Shown here in pieces: positions 34,011-42,472 of a DNA stretch of 64,000 nt (positions are counted from its first letter, which is position 1; each line of letters opens with the position of its first letter). The stretch comes from Pelomonas sp047654785 (GTDB lineage Bacteria; Pseudomonadota; Gammaproteobacteria; Burkholderiales; Burkholderiaceae_C): the NCBI RefSeq assembly GCF_047654785.1, contig NZ_JASGKQ010000003.1, forward strand, positions 2,046,001 to 2,110,000, written 5' to 3'. The notes under the pieces are model-generated. The model did not search any database and was not told the origin of the DNA. It saw only the letters and a program-made list of their open reading frames with translations. The position numbers were made by a program, and so were the translations under genes.

Positions 34011-35281
34011 AGCCTGGCGAGCATCTGCTTGGTGATCAGCACGACGCCGTTCTCGGTGCGCTCGAAGCGGGCCGCGTCCAGCGCGGCGTCCTCGCCGACG
34101 ACCAGGCCGTCCGGGATGTCGCAGGCGCGGTCGATGATGACCTTGGTGAGCCGGCAGTTGCGGCCCACGCTGACGCCCGGCAGCAGCACGCTCTGGTGGA
34201 TGTTGCAGAACGAGCGGATGCGCACGTTGTTGAACAGCACCGACTGCACGACGTGCGAGCCCGACACGATGCAGCCGGCGCTGACGATGGTGTTCACCGT
34301 CATGCCGTGCATGCCGTTGTGGTCGGGGATGAACTTGGCCGGCGGCAGCTGGCGCTGGTAGGTCCAGATCGGCCAGTCGGTATCGTAGATGTCGAGCTCG
34401 GGGCTGATCGAGGCGAGGTCGAGGTTGGCGGCCCAGAAGGCGTCCAGCGTGCCCACGTCGCGCCAGTAGGGCGGCGCGCCGTTGGGGTTCAGGATGCAGC
34501 TCATGCCGAACGGGTGGGCGACGGCGCGCTGCTCGGCCACGGTCTTGGGGATCACGTCCTTGCCGAAGTCGTGGCTGGAGTCGGGGTCGGCCAGGTCTTC
34601 CGCGAGCAGGCGGTAGAGGTAGTCGGCGTTGAAGATGTAGATGCCCATGCTGGCCAGGCAGGTGTCCTCGCGGCCGGGGATGCCGGGCGGGTCGGCGGGC
34701 TTTTCCTTGAAGGCGGTGATGCGCCGCTCGCCGTCCACGGCCATCACGCCGAAGGCGCTGGCCTCGCTGCGCGGCACCTCGATGCAGCCCACCGTGCAGC
34801 CGGCGCCGTTCTTGGCGACGTTCTCGGCGTGGTCCATCAGCATGGCCGAGTAGTCCATCTTGTAGATGTGGTCACCGGCCAGCACGACGATGTACTCGGC
34901 CTCGGTGCTCTGGATGATGTCCAGGTTCTGGTAGACGGCGTCGGCCGTGCCGCGGTACCAGCTTTCCTCGTCGACGCGCTGCTGGGCGGGCATCAGGTCC
35001 ACGGTCTCGTTCAGCTCGGCGCGCAGGAAGCTCCAGCCGCGCTGGATGTGGCGCAGCAGCGAATGACTCTTGTACTGGGTGACGACGCCGATGCGGCGGA
35101 TGCCGCTGTTGACGCAGTTGCTGAGCGCGAAGTCGATGATGCGGAACTTGCCGCCGAAGTAGACCGCCGGCTTGGCGCGGGCGTCGGTGAGCTGCTTGAG
35201 CCGCGAGCCGCGGCCGCCGGCCAGCACCAGGGCGATGGCGCGCCGCGCGAGTTGATGGGGGGACGTGACGGACGGGGGCAT
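34007..35281 (-). CDS. glgC: Glucose-1-phosphate adenylyltransferase
   Basis: A 424-residue ADP-glucose pyrophosphorylase, the committing and regulated step of glycogen synthesis. Motifs: ALVLAGGRGSRL (nucleotide loop), KPAVYFGGKFRIIDF, YRGTADAVYQN, VLAGDHIYKMDY, and the C-terminal left-handed beta-helix with VLLPGVSVGRNC. The ATG at 35281 gives MPPSVTSPHQLARRAIALVL; further upstream codons have no family similarity. It lies 98 bp after the last gene of the haem operon on the same strand, so read-through is possible. Confidence 0.96.
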   Translation of the reverse strand: MPPSVTSPHQLARRAIALVLAGGRGSRLKQLTDARAKPAVYFGGKFRIIDFALSNCVNSGIRRIGVVTQYKSHSLLRHIQRGWSFLRAELNETVDLMPAQQRVDEESWYRGTADAVYQNLDIIQSTEAEYIVVLAGDHIYKMDYSAMLMDHAENVAKNGAGCTVGCIEVPRSEASAFGVMAVDGERRITAFKEKPADPPGIPGREDTCLASMGIYIFNADYLYRLLAEDLADPDSSHDFGKDVIPKTVAEQRAVAHPFGMSCILNPNGAPPYWRDVGTLDAFWAANLDLASISPELDIYDTDWPIWTYQRQLPPAKFIPDHNGMHGMTVNTIVSAGCIVSGSHVVQSVLFNNVRIRSFCNIHQSVLLPGVSVGRNCRLTKVIIDRACDIPDGLVVGEDAALDAARFERTENGVVLITKQMLARL

Positions 35282-35379
35282 GGCTGACGGGTCTCCGCGG
35301 AGGGGGCTGCGAACAGGCCCCAGTTTGGGGCCAGTCCGGGGCCGCGCCGCAGCGGGCTTCCCCTCGGTTGCCGCCGGAA

Positions 35380-35754
35380 TCAGTCCGCGTCCGCCGGGGT
35401 GGTGGGCAGTTGGCGGTGGGCCAGGTCCCAGCGCGCATGCAGCGCGGTGACGGTGAAGGGGTCGTGCGCCAGCAGCGTGGTCAGCCGCGCCAGCGGGTGC
35501 AGCGCATGGCTCAGGCAGTGCTGGCGCCACGCGGGCGGCAGCGCCAGGTCGGCGGCCGTCTGCAGCAGCAGGCGGTACATGCGCTGCTCGGCCTCCAGCT
35601 CGGGCAGGAAGCCGTGCCGCACCAGCGCCCGGCCGACGCCGACGTAGCAGCCGATGCTGCAGGGCCGGCTCGGGTGGTAGGCCAGCCGCACGCCCAGCGC
35701 CATGCGCTGCCAGCGCTGCAGCGCGTGCCCGGCGGCGGGGTGCGGCACCGTCAT
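35380..35754 (-). CDS. Unknown protein at the end of the haem operon
   Basis: A 124-residue protein I do not recognise. It is His/Leu/Arg-rich (for example HALQRWQRMALGVRLAYH, CLSHALHPLARLTTLL), with Cys in PCSIGCYVG; no signal peptide or clear membrane helix. Its ATG at 35754 overlaps the stop of the DUF2325 gene (ATGA), which argues that it is translated with the haem genes. The His content invites a metal- or haem-related role, but that is speculation. Confidence 0.6.
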   Translation of the reverse strand: MTVPHPAAGHALQRWQRMALGVRLAYHPSRPCSIGCYVGVGRALVRHGFLPELEAEQRMYRLLLQTAADLALPPAWRQHCLSHALHPLARLTTLLAHDPFTVTALHARWDLAHRQLPTTPADAD

Positions 35755-36935
35755 GCGGCTTCCGCGCCCGCGGCCTGCGCCAGCGCGCGCTCGAAGGCGC
35801 TGCGGCTGGGCGTCTCGACGAACAGGCAGCGCTTGCCGTGGCGCTTGCAGTGGTCCTTCACGCGCCAGTAGGCGTCGTGGCTGATGCAGCCGGTCTGGCA
35901 GATGACCAGGTCGGCCGCGGCGAGCTGCGGCTCCAGCTGCGCCGGCTTGTGCTCGCTGCCGCCGTCGTGGTGCAGGAACTGCGCGCCGCAGCCCTCCACC
36001 GCCTGGCGGTACTGCGGCACGCTGCCGCCGCGCCCGCCCACGCACAGGATGACGCGGTGCTCCAGCCGCGCCGGATCGGCGGGCGGCGGCGGTTCGTCCG
36101 CGGCGGCCGGCACGGGCGCCGGCAGCGCCTCGGCGGCGGCCTCCGGCACGGCGCGCGAGGCCAGCCGGTTGATCTCGCGCTGCAGCGCCTGGTTGCGCTC
36201 CAGCTGCTCGGCCAGCCGCTCGCGCAGCTGCTCGCGCTCCGGCAGGTCGGGCCGCGCGGCCTGCCAGTGGGCGAGCTGCTCCTGGGCCTGCGCGAGCTGT
36301 GTCTGCAGGCCGATCTGCGCGGCGCGCAGCTGCACCCGCTCCTGCTCCCAGGCCTGCTGCTCGCGGGCGCGCTCCAGGCTCCAGGCGGTCACGCGCTGCT
36401 GCACGTCGGCGTACTCGCGGGCCAGCGCCTGGTGCTCGGCCGCCAGCTCGCGGTGGCGCACCATGTCCACCCGCTGCGCCGCACCCACCTGGTGCTGCAG
36501 CATGTGGACCTGGCCCAGCACGCGCATCTCCAGCCACTCGTCGCAGCGCGCATGCGTCAGCGTGGCCCACAGCGCCCCGGCGATCTCGCCCTGCGCCGCG
36601 CGGCCGCGCCACCAGGCCATCAGGCTGTCGCGGCACTTGGCCTGCGCGGCCTGGCGCACCTCCAGCGCGAAGCGCTGCTCCAGGTCCTTCTGCAGCGCCT
36701 CGGCCACCGCGTTGCGGCGCGCGGCGGCGGTGACGAGGCTGCAGTGCAGCGTGTAGTCGTCCTCGTCGCCCTGCAGCACCAGCAGCTTCCTGGCGAGCAC
36801 GCGCACGCGCTCCAGCGGCACGCAGACGCCGACGACGGGGCAGTGCGCATGGCTGCCCAGCTCCCAGAGCCGGCGGCGGCGCGAACCGGTGAGGACGGGC
36901 ATGGCGGTATGGGCCGCGCAGCAGGATTCAGCCAT
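35751..36935 (-). CDS. DUF2325 domain protein with long coiled coil
   Basis: A 394-residue protein: residues 1-130 contain a Cys/His-bearing start (ESCCAAH, SHAHC) and a helical region; residues about 140-265 are a Gln/Glu/Arg/Leu-rich coiled coil; residues 295-384 form the DUF2325 domain (RVILCVGGRGGSVPQYRQ, then FLHHDGGSEHK, then LVICQTGCISHDAYWRVKDH). Function of DUF2325 is unknown; the domain is often encoded near metal or redox genes. Overlaps hmuV by 8 bases, so it is transcribed within the Fur-controlled haem operon. Confidence 0.85.
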   Translation of the reverse strand: MAESCCAAHTAMPVLTGSRRRRLWELGSHAHCPVVGVCVPLERVRVLARKLLVLQGDEDDYTLHCSLVTAAARRNAVAEALQKDLEQRFALEVRQAAQAKCRDSLMAWWRGRAAQGEIAGALWATLTHARCDEWLEMRVLGQVHMLQHQVGAAQRVDMVRHRELAAEHQALAREYADVQQRVTAWSLERAREQQAWEQERVQLRAAQIGLQTQLAQAQEQLAHWQAARPDLPEREQLRERLAEQLERNQALQREINRLASRAVPEAAAEALPAPVPAAADEPPPPADPARLEHRVILCVGGRGGSVPQYRQAVEGCGAQFLHHDGGSEHKPAQLEPQLAAADLVICQTGCISHDAYWRVKDHCKRHGKRCLFVETPSRSAFERALAQAAGAEAA

Positions 36936-37740
36936 TCGAGACCTCCGGGACGGGATGGGCGGGGATGGGGGGCGCCGCCTCCAGGCGGCGCGCGGCCAGC
37001 GCCCAGGCGCCGTCGGGCGTGGGCAGCGCCTGCAGGCGCAGGCCGAACAGGGTTTCCAGCGCCGGCAGCGCGGCCGCGCCGGCGGGCAGGTCGGCCGTCG
37101 CCTGGCCGTGCTTCACCAGCACCAGGCGGTCGAAGCCGTTGAGCGCCTGCTGGATGTCGTGCAGCACGGCCACCAGCGCATGGCCGCGCTCGCGGCAGAA
37201 GCGGGCCAGCGTGTCCAGCAGCTCCAGCTGCAGGCCGGGGTCCAGCGAGGCCAGCGGCTCGTCCACCAGCAGCAGGCCGGCCTCGACGTCGGCCAGTTGC
37301 GCCAGCACGCGCGCCAGCTGCACGCGCGCCTGCTCGCCGCCGGAGAGCCGGTCGTAGCGCCGCCCCTGCAGGTGGCTGGCGGCGGCCCAGGCCAGCGCCT
37401 GGCGCACCCAGCGGTCGGCGCCGTCGCCGGCCCAGCGGCCCAGGCCGACGACCAGTTCCACCGGCAGCCCGAACGCCACCTGGTGCGACTGCGGCAGCAC
37501 CGCGCGGCGGCGCGCGCGCGGGCGCGGGTCCATCGCGGCGATGGGCTGGCCGTCCAGCAGCACGCGGCCGGCCGTCGGCGCCAGGTCGCCGCACATCAGC
37601 TTCAGCAGCGTGGACTTGCCGGCGCCGCTGGGGCCCAGCAGCGCGACGCGCTCGCCCAGGTCCACGCCGAGGTCGAAGGGGCCGAACACCTGGCCGTGGC
37701 GGGCCAGCGTGGCGGCGTCGAGCTGCAGCAGGCGGGGCAT
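36928..37740 (-). CDS. hmuV: Haem ABC transporter ATP-binding protein
   Basis: A 270-residue ABC ATPase energising haem import. Walker A is GPSGAGKSTLLK, the Q-loop region is VLPQSHQVAFG, the signature is LSGGEQARVQLAR, Walker B is LLLVDEPLASLD, and the switch His follows in VAVLHDI. Sits 3 bp after the permease gene hmuU and is followed by the DUF2325 gene in the same orientation. The length is normal for HmuV. Confidence 0.95.
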   Translation of the reverse strand: MPRLLQLDAATLARHGQVFGPFDLGVDLGERVALLGPSGAGKSTLLKLMCGDLAPTAGRVLLDGQPIAAMDPRPRARRRAVLPQSHQVAFGLPVELVVGLGRWAGDGADRWVRQALAWAAASHLQGRRYDRLSGGEQARVQLARVLAQLADVEAGLLLVDEPLASLDPGLQLELLDTLARFCRERGHALVAVLHDIQQALNGFDRLVLVKHGQATADLPAGAAALPALETLFGLRLQALPTPDGAWALAARRLEAAPPIPAHPVPEVSNG

Positions 37741-37742
37741 GC

Positions 37743-38795
37743 TCACCAGCCCCCGCCGATCTCGCGCTGTGCGCGCTTGAGCAGCACGAACAGCACCGGC
37801 GCGCCGAACAGCGCGGTCAGGATGCCCACCGGCAGCTCCGCCGGCACGACCAGCGTGCGCGCGGCCGTGTCCGCCAGCAGCAGCAGCACCGCGCCGAACC
37901 AGGCCGCCAGCGGCAGCACGCGGCGGGCGTCCGCGCCGACCAGGCCGCGCGCCGCGTGCGGCGCCAGCAGGCCGACGAAACCGATCATGCCGCACCAGGC
38001 CACCGCCAGGCCGCTGAGCAGCGCCAGCGCCAGCACCAGCGCGCGGCGCAGCCGCACCACCGGCACGCCGACCTGGGCCGCCACCGTCTCGCCCAGCGCC
38101 AGCGCATTGAGGCCCTGGCCCCAGCGGCGCGACATCGCCAGCGCCCCCGCCACCGCCGCGCCCAGCACCGCCACCACCGGCCAGCCGGCCAGCGCCAGCG
38201 AGCCGAGCTGCCAGAACGTCAGGGTGCGCAGCTGCTCGTCGGTCGCCACGTAGGTGCACAGGCCCACGACGGCCATGGCCAGCGCGTTCAGCGCCAGCCC
38301 CGCCAGCAGCAGGCCGGCCACCGCGCCCGGCACCAGCAGCCGTGCCACGCCCTGCAGCAGCGCGCACATCGCCCAGGCGCCCGCCAGCGCCGCCACCGGC
38401 ACCGCGAACGGCCGCCACGCGGGCGGCAGGCCGCCGGCCCAGGCGGACAGCACGGTCAGCATCAGCGCCACCGCGCAGATCGCGCCGCTGGGGATGCCCA
38501 GCAGCGTGGGCTCGGCCAGCGGGTTGCGGAACACGCCTTGCGATAGCGCGCCCGCCAGGCCCAGCGCCGCGCCGACGACGACGGCGAACGCGACCCGCGG
38601 CAGCCGCAGCTGCGCCAGCACCAGCGCGCCCTGGGTGGGCTCGCCGTCCAGCAGCGCCCGCCAGTCCGCCCAGCCGAGCGACAGCGCGCCGCTGTTGGCG
38701 GCCACGACGACCGCGGCGGCCAGCGCCGCGAAGGCCAGCGGCCACCCCGGCAGCGCGGGCCAGCGCATCAGCGGGCGGTCAAGCGGCGCGTCCAT
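37743..38795 (-). CDS. hmuU: Haem ABC transporter permease (FecCD family)
   Basis: A 350-residue inner-membrane permease with about nine or ten transmembrane segments. FecCD signatures are RLPRVAFAVVVGAALGLAGALSQGVFRNPLAEPTLLG near residue 70-100 (given as landmarks RLPRV and NPLAEP) and GMIGFVGLLAPH. Overlaps hmuT by 17 bases, consistent with tight coupling of binding protein, permease and ATPase genes. Confidence 0.95.
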   Translation of the reverse strand: MDAPLDRPLMRWPALPGWPLAFAALAAAVVVAANSGALSLGWADWRALLDGEPTQGALVLAQLRLPRVAFAVVVGAALGLAGALSQGVFRNPLAEPTLLGIPSGAICAVALMLTVLSAWAGGLPPAWRPFAVPVAALAGAWAMCALLQGVARLLVPGAVAGLLLAGLALNALAMAVVGLCTYVATDEQLRTLTFWQLGSLALAGWPVVAVLGAAVAGALAMSRRWGQGLNALALGETVAAQVGVPVVRLRRALVLALALLSGLAVAWCGMIGFVGLLAPHAARGLVGADARRVLPLAAWFGAVLLLLADTAARTLVVPAELPVGILTALFGAPVLFVLLKRAQREIGGGW

Positions 38796-39615
38796 GCAGC
38801 CGGATCGTCAGCTCGGCCACGGCCTGCGGCAGGCGCGGCGTGAAGCCGAGCAGCAGCAGCGCGTCCATGCTGGCCACGCGGCGCGCGCGGCCGGCGGGCG
38901 TCAGCGCGAGGCCGGGGCCCTTGAGCAGGCCGTCCGCGCCGCCCTGCGCGGCCAGGCCCTGGTCGGTGCACAGGATGACGTCGGGCGCGGCCTGCAGCGC
39001 GGCCTCGGCCGTCAGCGGCTTGTAGCCCTGCACGCCAGCCATCGCGTTGCGCGCGCCGGCCAGCTGCAGCATCGCGTCGGCGGCGGTGCCCTCGCCCGCC
39101 ACGCGCAGCTGGCCGGCGGCATGGGCCAGCACGAACAGCACGCGCGGCGCGCTGCCGGCCGGCGGCCGGGGCCGCGCGGCCCAGTCCTGCTGCATGCGGG
39201 CGACGAGCTGCTGCGCCTCGCGCTCGCGGCCGCACAGCTGGCCGATGCGCCGGGTGCGCTCGACGATGCCGTCGAAGCGGTGCTGGTCGTCCAGCACCTC
39301 GACGCGCACGCCGGCCTGCTTCAGCTGCGCCAGCACATGCGGCGGGCCGGCCTCGCCGCTGGCCAGCAGCAGCTGCGGCGCCAGCGCCAGCACGCCTTCG
39401 GCGGACAGCGTGCGGGCATAGCCCACCTGCGGCAGCCGGGTGGCGTCCGCGGGGAACAGCGACGTGGTGTCCACGCCGACGAGCTGGCCCTGCGCGCCGA
39501 GCGCGTAGACGGTCTCGGTGACCGCGCCGCCGATGCTGACCAGGCGCGGCGCCGCCTGCGCGCGCGCGGCCGCCGGCAGCAGCGCCAGCGCGAGGCAGTG
39601 GCGGCGCTGCAGCAT
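38779..39615 (-). CDS. hmuT: Haem-binding periplasmic protein
   Basis: A 278-residue periplasmic substrate-binding protein of the helical-backbone (TroA-like) class: signal peptide LQRRHCLALALLPAAARAQA, then RLVSIGGAVTETVYALG, the usual opening of HmuT. The middle has FVLAHAAGQLRVAG and NAMAGVQGYKPLTAE. The ATG at 39615 is taken because it overlaps the hmuS stop (TGATG); an ATG four codons earlier (39627) would give a 13-base overlap and is also possible. Confidence 0.93.
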   Translation of the reverse strand: MLQRRHCLALALLPAAARAQAAPRLVSIGGAVTETVYALGAQGQLVGVDTTSLFPADATRLPQVGYARTLSAEGVLALAPQLLLASGEAGPPHVLAQLKQAGVRVEVLDDQHRFDGIVERTRRIGQLCGREREAQQLVARMQQDWAARPRPPAGSAPRVLFVLAHAAGQLRVAGEGTAADAMLQLAGARNAMAGVQGYKPLTAEAALQAAPDVILCTDQGLAAQGGADGLLKGPGLALTPAGRARRVASMDALLLLGFTPRLPQAVAELTIRLHGRAA

Positions 39616-40703
39616 CAGGCGGCGCATGCGGCGCCCTCCTCGGTCCAGGCGGGGTCGTCCACCAGCGCGTCCAGCTGCTGGCGCCAGGCGCAGCGCTCGG
39701 GCTGGCCGGGCTTGCGCTGGCCGAAGAACTGGGCGATCAGCTCGCCGTCGGCCGCGTACAGCTCCAGCGAGCTGACCAGGCCGTCCACGGTCGGCTTGCG
39801 CACGGCCCAGGCTTCGACGATGGCGTCCTCGCGCAGGTGCAGGTTGAAGCGCGGGTCCAGCACGTTCAGCCACGGGCCCATCAGCGCCACGCGCTTGATG
39901 GGCCCGCCGTGGATCTGGATCACGCCGGGGTTGCCGACGAACACCATGATGGGCGTGCCGTTGGCGGCCGCGCCTTCGAGCAGCACGCGGGCGGCGTGGT
40001 TGTCCACGCGCTGCGCGAACTGCGGCGCGGCCAGGTGCATCGCGGTGCGGCGGGTCAGGCCGTGGCGGCGCAGCAGGCCGAAGAAGTCGTGGGTGTCGCG
40101 CATCGCGGCCCAGCCGGCGCGGAAGGCGTCGGCGTCCACCTCGGGCGCGTCGGTGGCGGCCGGCGGCACCTCGGCCGACCACTGCGGCGCGGGCGCCTGC
40201 GGGTCGATCCAGTCGGCGCGCAGCGCCTGCCAGGCCGCCATCTGCGTGGCCGGGCGGGTGAAGATCTTGTGGACGGCCACGCCGCGCGCGTCGAAGAACT
40301 GCAGGCTCTGCTGCTCGCCCTGGGCCGTCGCCTCGCGCACCGCGTAGCCGTGCGCCCAGTGGCTGTAGAACAGGCGCAGGTCGATCTCGTCGCCCAGCGC
40401 CATGCCCATCTCGCGGCCCGGCGCGCCCTGGGCGCTGAGGTTCTCGTACACGCCGGTGCGCTCGTGGACGCAGTGCGGGTTGCGCGTCAGCGCCATCAGC
40501 TCGCCGGCGCGGCTGAGCTCGGACAGCAGGCGCGGGAAGTCGCGGCGCAGGCGCTGCGCCTGCAGGCCGCCGCCGTCGGGGCGGGGCGCGTCGACGTGGG
40601 CGTCGATCAGCATGCCCTCGGTGACGCCGAGGGACTCGGCGATGTCGCGGTGGCGGGTCGCGCCGGCGGCGCGGGCGTCACGGTAGGCCTGGCAGAGATC
40701 CAT
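39615..40703 (-). CDS. hmuS: Haemin-degrading/haem-trafficking factor HmuS
   Basis: A 362-residue cytoplasmic HmuS/ChuX-like protein built of two similar halves; the segment PIMVFVGNPGVIQIHGGP in the C-terminal half and the paired helices near TRNPHCVHERTGVYEN and LNVLDPRFNLHLRE mark the family. Members bind or break down imported haem. The ATG at 40703 is chosen because it matches the family N-terminus (MDLCQAYRDAR). It follows hemP after 68 bp. Confidence 0.93.
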   Translation of the reverse strand: MDLCQAYRDARAAGATRHRDIAESLGVTEGMLIDAHVDAPRPDGGGLQAQRLRRDFPRLLSELSRAGELMALTRNPHCVHERTGVYENLSAQGAPGREMGMALGDEIDLRLFYSHWAHGYAVREATAQGEQQSLQFFDARGVAVHKIFTRPATQMAAWQALRADWIDPQAPAPQWSAEVPPAATDAPEVDADAFRAGWAAMRDTHDFFGLLRRHGLTRRTAMHLAAPQFAQRVDNHAARVLLEGAAANGTPIMVFVGNPGVIQIHGGPIKRVALMGPWLNVLDPRFNLHLREDAIVEAWAVRKPTVDGLVSSLELYAADGELIAQFFGQRKPGQPERCAWRQQLDALVDDPAWTEEGAACAA

Positions 40704-40771
40704 CGGCGGGCTCCTTGGGTGCAAAGCGGGGGAATCGGAAGGATGGGCACGGCGCCGCGGCGCCGCGCGGC

Positions 40772-40984
40772 TCATTTGGTCAGGATCAGCTTGCCCTGCG
40801 CCGTGAGCCGCAGGCGGTAGACCTGCTCGTGGTGGTGGATCAGCAGCTCGCTGCCATGGCCCAGCAGCGTGGCGCTGTCGATGCTGCGCCGGCCCGGCGG
40901 CACGGGCGTGGCGGCGGCATGTGCGACGGCCGGGCGGCGGTCCGGCGGCGGCGCGGTCTTGGGCGGGCGGGTGTCACCAAACAT
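40772..40984 (-). CDS. hemP: Haemin uptake protein HemP
   Basis: A 70-residue HemP protein with the family's end: LLIHHHEQVYRLRLTAQGKLILTK contains the HemP core (VYRLRLTAQGKLILTK). The ATG at 40984 is preferred over an upstream ATG at 41020, because the latter would put the Fur box inside the coding sequence. First gene of the haem operon. HemP is linked to haem-uptake gene expression in Burkholderiales; its mechanism is not evident from sequence. Confidence 0.9.
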   Translation of the reverse strand: MFGDTRPPKTAPPPDRRPAVAHAAATPVPPGRRSIDSATLLGHGSELLIHHHEQVYRLRLTAQGKLILTK

Positions 40985-40993
40985 GCTCGCCAC

Positions 40994-41012
40994 TGTAATG
41001 AGAATCATTCTC
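40994..41012 (-). promoter_or_regulatory. Fur box upstream of hemP
   Basis: TGTAATGAGAATCATTCTC matches the 19-bp Fur consensus at 15 positions, with a perfect GAGAAT-C-ATTCTC core. It ends 9 bp before the hemP start codon, so iron-loaded Fur would block the promoter of the whole haem operon. Confidence 0.88.
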
Positions 41013-41066
41013 GATTGCAAGCCCGGCGATGCCCCTACCCATGCGCCCGGCCGGGCGCGCCAACGG

Positions 41067-41855
41067 TCAAGCGCGCTGGCGGTGGCTTTCGTAGAGGCAG
41101 ATGGCGGCGGCGGCGGCCACGTTCAGCGACTCCTCGCCGCCCGGCTGCGGGATGCCGACGGTCAGCGCGCAGCGCGCCATCAGCGCGGGCGACACGCCCT
41201 GCCCTTCGTGGCCCAGCACCCAGGCGCACGGCGACGGCAGCGCGACGCGGTGCAGCAGCTGCCCGGTGTGCGGGCTGGTGGCGACCAGCGGCACGGCGAG
41301 CGCGGCGAGGTCGTCGGCCGCCAGGCCTTCGACCAGGCGCAGCCCGAAGTGCGCGCCCTGCCCCGCGCGCAGCACCTTGGGCGACCACAGCGCCGCCGTG
41401 CCCTTCAGCGCCAGCACCTGCCGCACGCCGAAGGCCGCCGCGCTGCGCAGGATGGCGCCGACGTTGCCGGCATCCTGCAGGCGGTCGAGCACCACGGTGG
41501 CCACGCCGGGGTCGATGGCCGGCGCCGCGGCGGCCGGCGCCGGCAGCGCCAGTTCGGCGCCGATCTGCGCGGGCGACTCCAGCCCGCTCAGCGCCTTGAA
41601 CAGCGCCGCCGGCACGACCAGCGCGCGCGGCGCGGCCTCGGCCAGCGCCGCCAGCGCGGCGTCCCGCAGCGCGGCGTCGGTCAGCACGACCAGCGCCGGC
41701 CGCCAGCCGCGCTGCAGCGCGGCGCGCAGCAGGTGGTCGCCCTCGATCCAGACGCTGCCGGCCTTGCGGTAGCCGCCGGCATCGGCCGCGATCTTGCGCA
41801 GCCGGACCAGCGCCGGGTTGTCGCGCGAGCTGATGTGCAGCAGCTGCGCGCTCAC
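41067..41855 (-). CDS. SpoU/TrmH family RNA 2'-O-methyltransferase
   Basis: A 262-residue SPOUT methyltransferase acting on rRNA or tRNA. The three family motifs are present: NVGAILRSAAAFG, WVLGHEGQGVS and IPQPGGEESLNVAAAAAICLYE. An N-terminal substrate-binding domain precedes them. The GTG start at 41855 overlaps the rnhB stop as GTGA. The exact RNA target cannot be told from sequence; it could be an RlmB-like or TsnR-like enzyme. Confidence 0.9.
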   Translation of the reverse strand: MSAQLLHISSRDNPALVRLRKIAADAGGYRKAGSVWIEGDHLLRAALQRGWRPALVVLTDAALRDAALAALAEAAPRALVVPAALFKALSGLESPAQIGAELALPAPAAAAPAIDPGVATVVLDRLQDAGNVGAILRSAAAFGVRQVLALKGTAALWSPKVLRAGQGAHFGLRLVEGLAADDLAALAVPLVATSPHTGQLLHRVALPSPCAWVLGHEGQGVSPALMARCALTVGIPQPGGEESLNVAAAAAICLYESHRQRA

Positions 41856-42472
41856 CGCAGACACTCCCGCACGGGCGCGAAGCTGCGCCGGTGCCAGGGG
41901 CTGGCGCCATGCTGCTTCAGCGCGGCCAGGTGCGCGGGCGTGCCGTAGCCCTTGTGCGTGGCGAAGCCGTACTGCGGGTGGCTGCGGTGCATCTGCTCGC
42001 AGAACAGGTCGCGCGCCACCTTGGCGAGGATGCTGGCCGCCGAGATGGCCGGCACGCTGGCGTCGCCCTTCACGATGGCCTCGGCCGCCATCGGCAGCAC
42101 CGGCAGCCGGTTGCCGTCCACGCGCACCAGCGCGGGCTTCAGGCGCAGGCCGTGGACCGCCCGCTGCATCGCCAGCATCGTGGCCTGCAGGATGTTGAGG
42201 CGGTCGATCTCCTCGGTGCTCGCCTGCGCGATGCAGCAGCACAGCGCCTTGGCGCGGATCTCGTCGAACAGCCGGGCACGCTTCGCGGCGGTCAGCGCCT
42301 TGGAGTCGGCCAGGCCGGTGATGGGCTGCAGCTCGTCGAGGATGACGGCGGCGGCGAACACCGGCCCGGCCAGCGGCCCGCGGCCGGCCTCGTCCACGCC
42401 GGCCACCAGGCCGGTGGCCGGCGCCCAGTCCAGGGCCGACTGCTCAGGCGGGAAGGAGCTGGGCGATCGCAT
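41852..42472 (-). CDS. rnhB: Ribonuclease HII
   Basis: A 206-residue RNase HII, removing RNA from RNA-DNA hybrids. The metal site GVDEAGRGPLAGPV supplies the Asp-Glu pair, with DGN and later acidic residues. Its start overlaps the 3' end of lpxB by 29 bases. The run CCC in ALCCCIAQ is unusual but not in the active site. Confidence 0.95.
   Translation of the reverse strand: MRSPSSFPPEQSALDWAPATGLVAGVDEAGRGPLAGPVFAAAVILDELQPITGLADSKALTAAKRARLFDEIRAKALCCCIAQASTEEIDRLNILQATMLAMQRAVHGLRLKPALVRVDGNRLPVLPMAAEAIVKGDASVPAISAASILAKVARDLFCEQMHRSHPQYGFATHKGYGTPAHLAALKQHGASPWHRRSFAPVRECLR

Noticed and set aside
41020..41020. Upstream ATG as the hemP start
   Set aside because: It would place the Fur box inside the coding sequence and add residues absent from the family.
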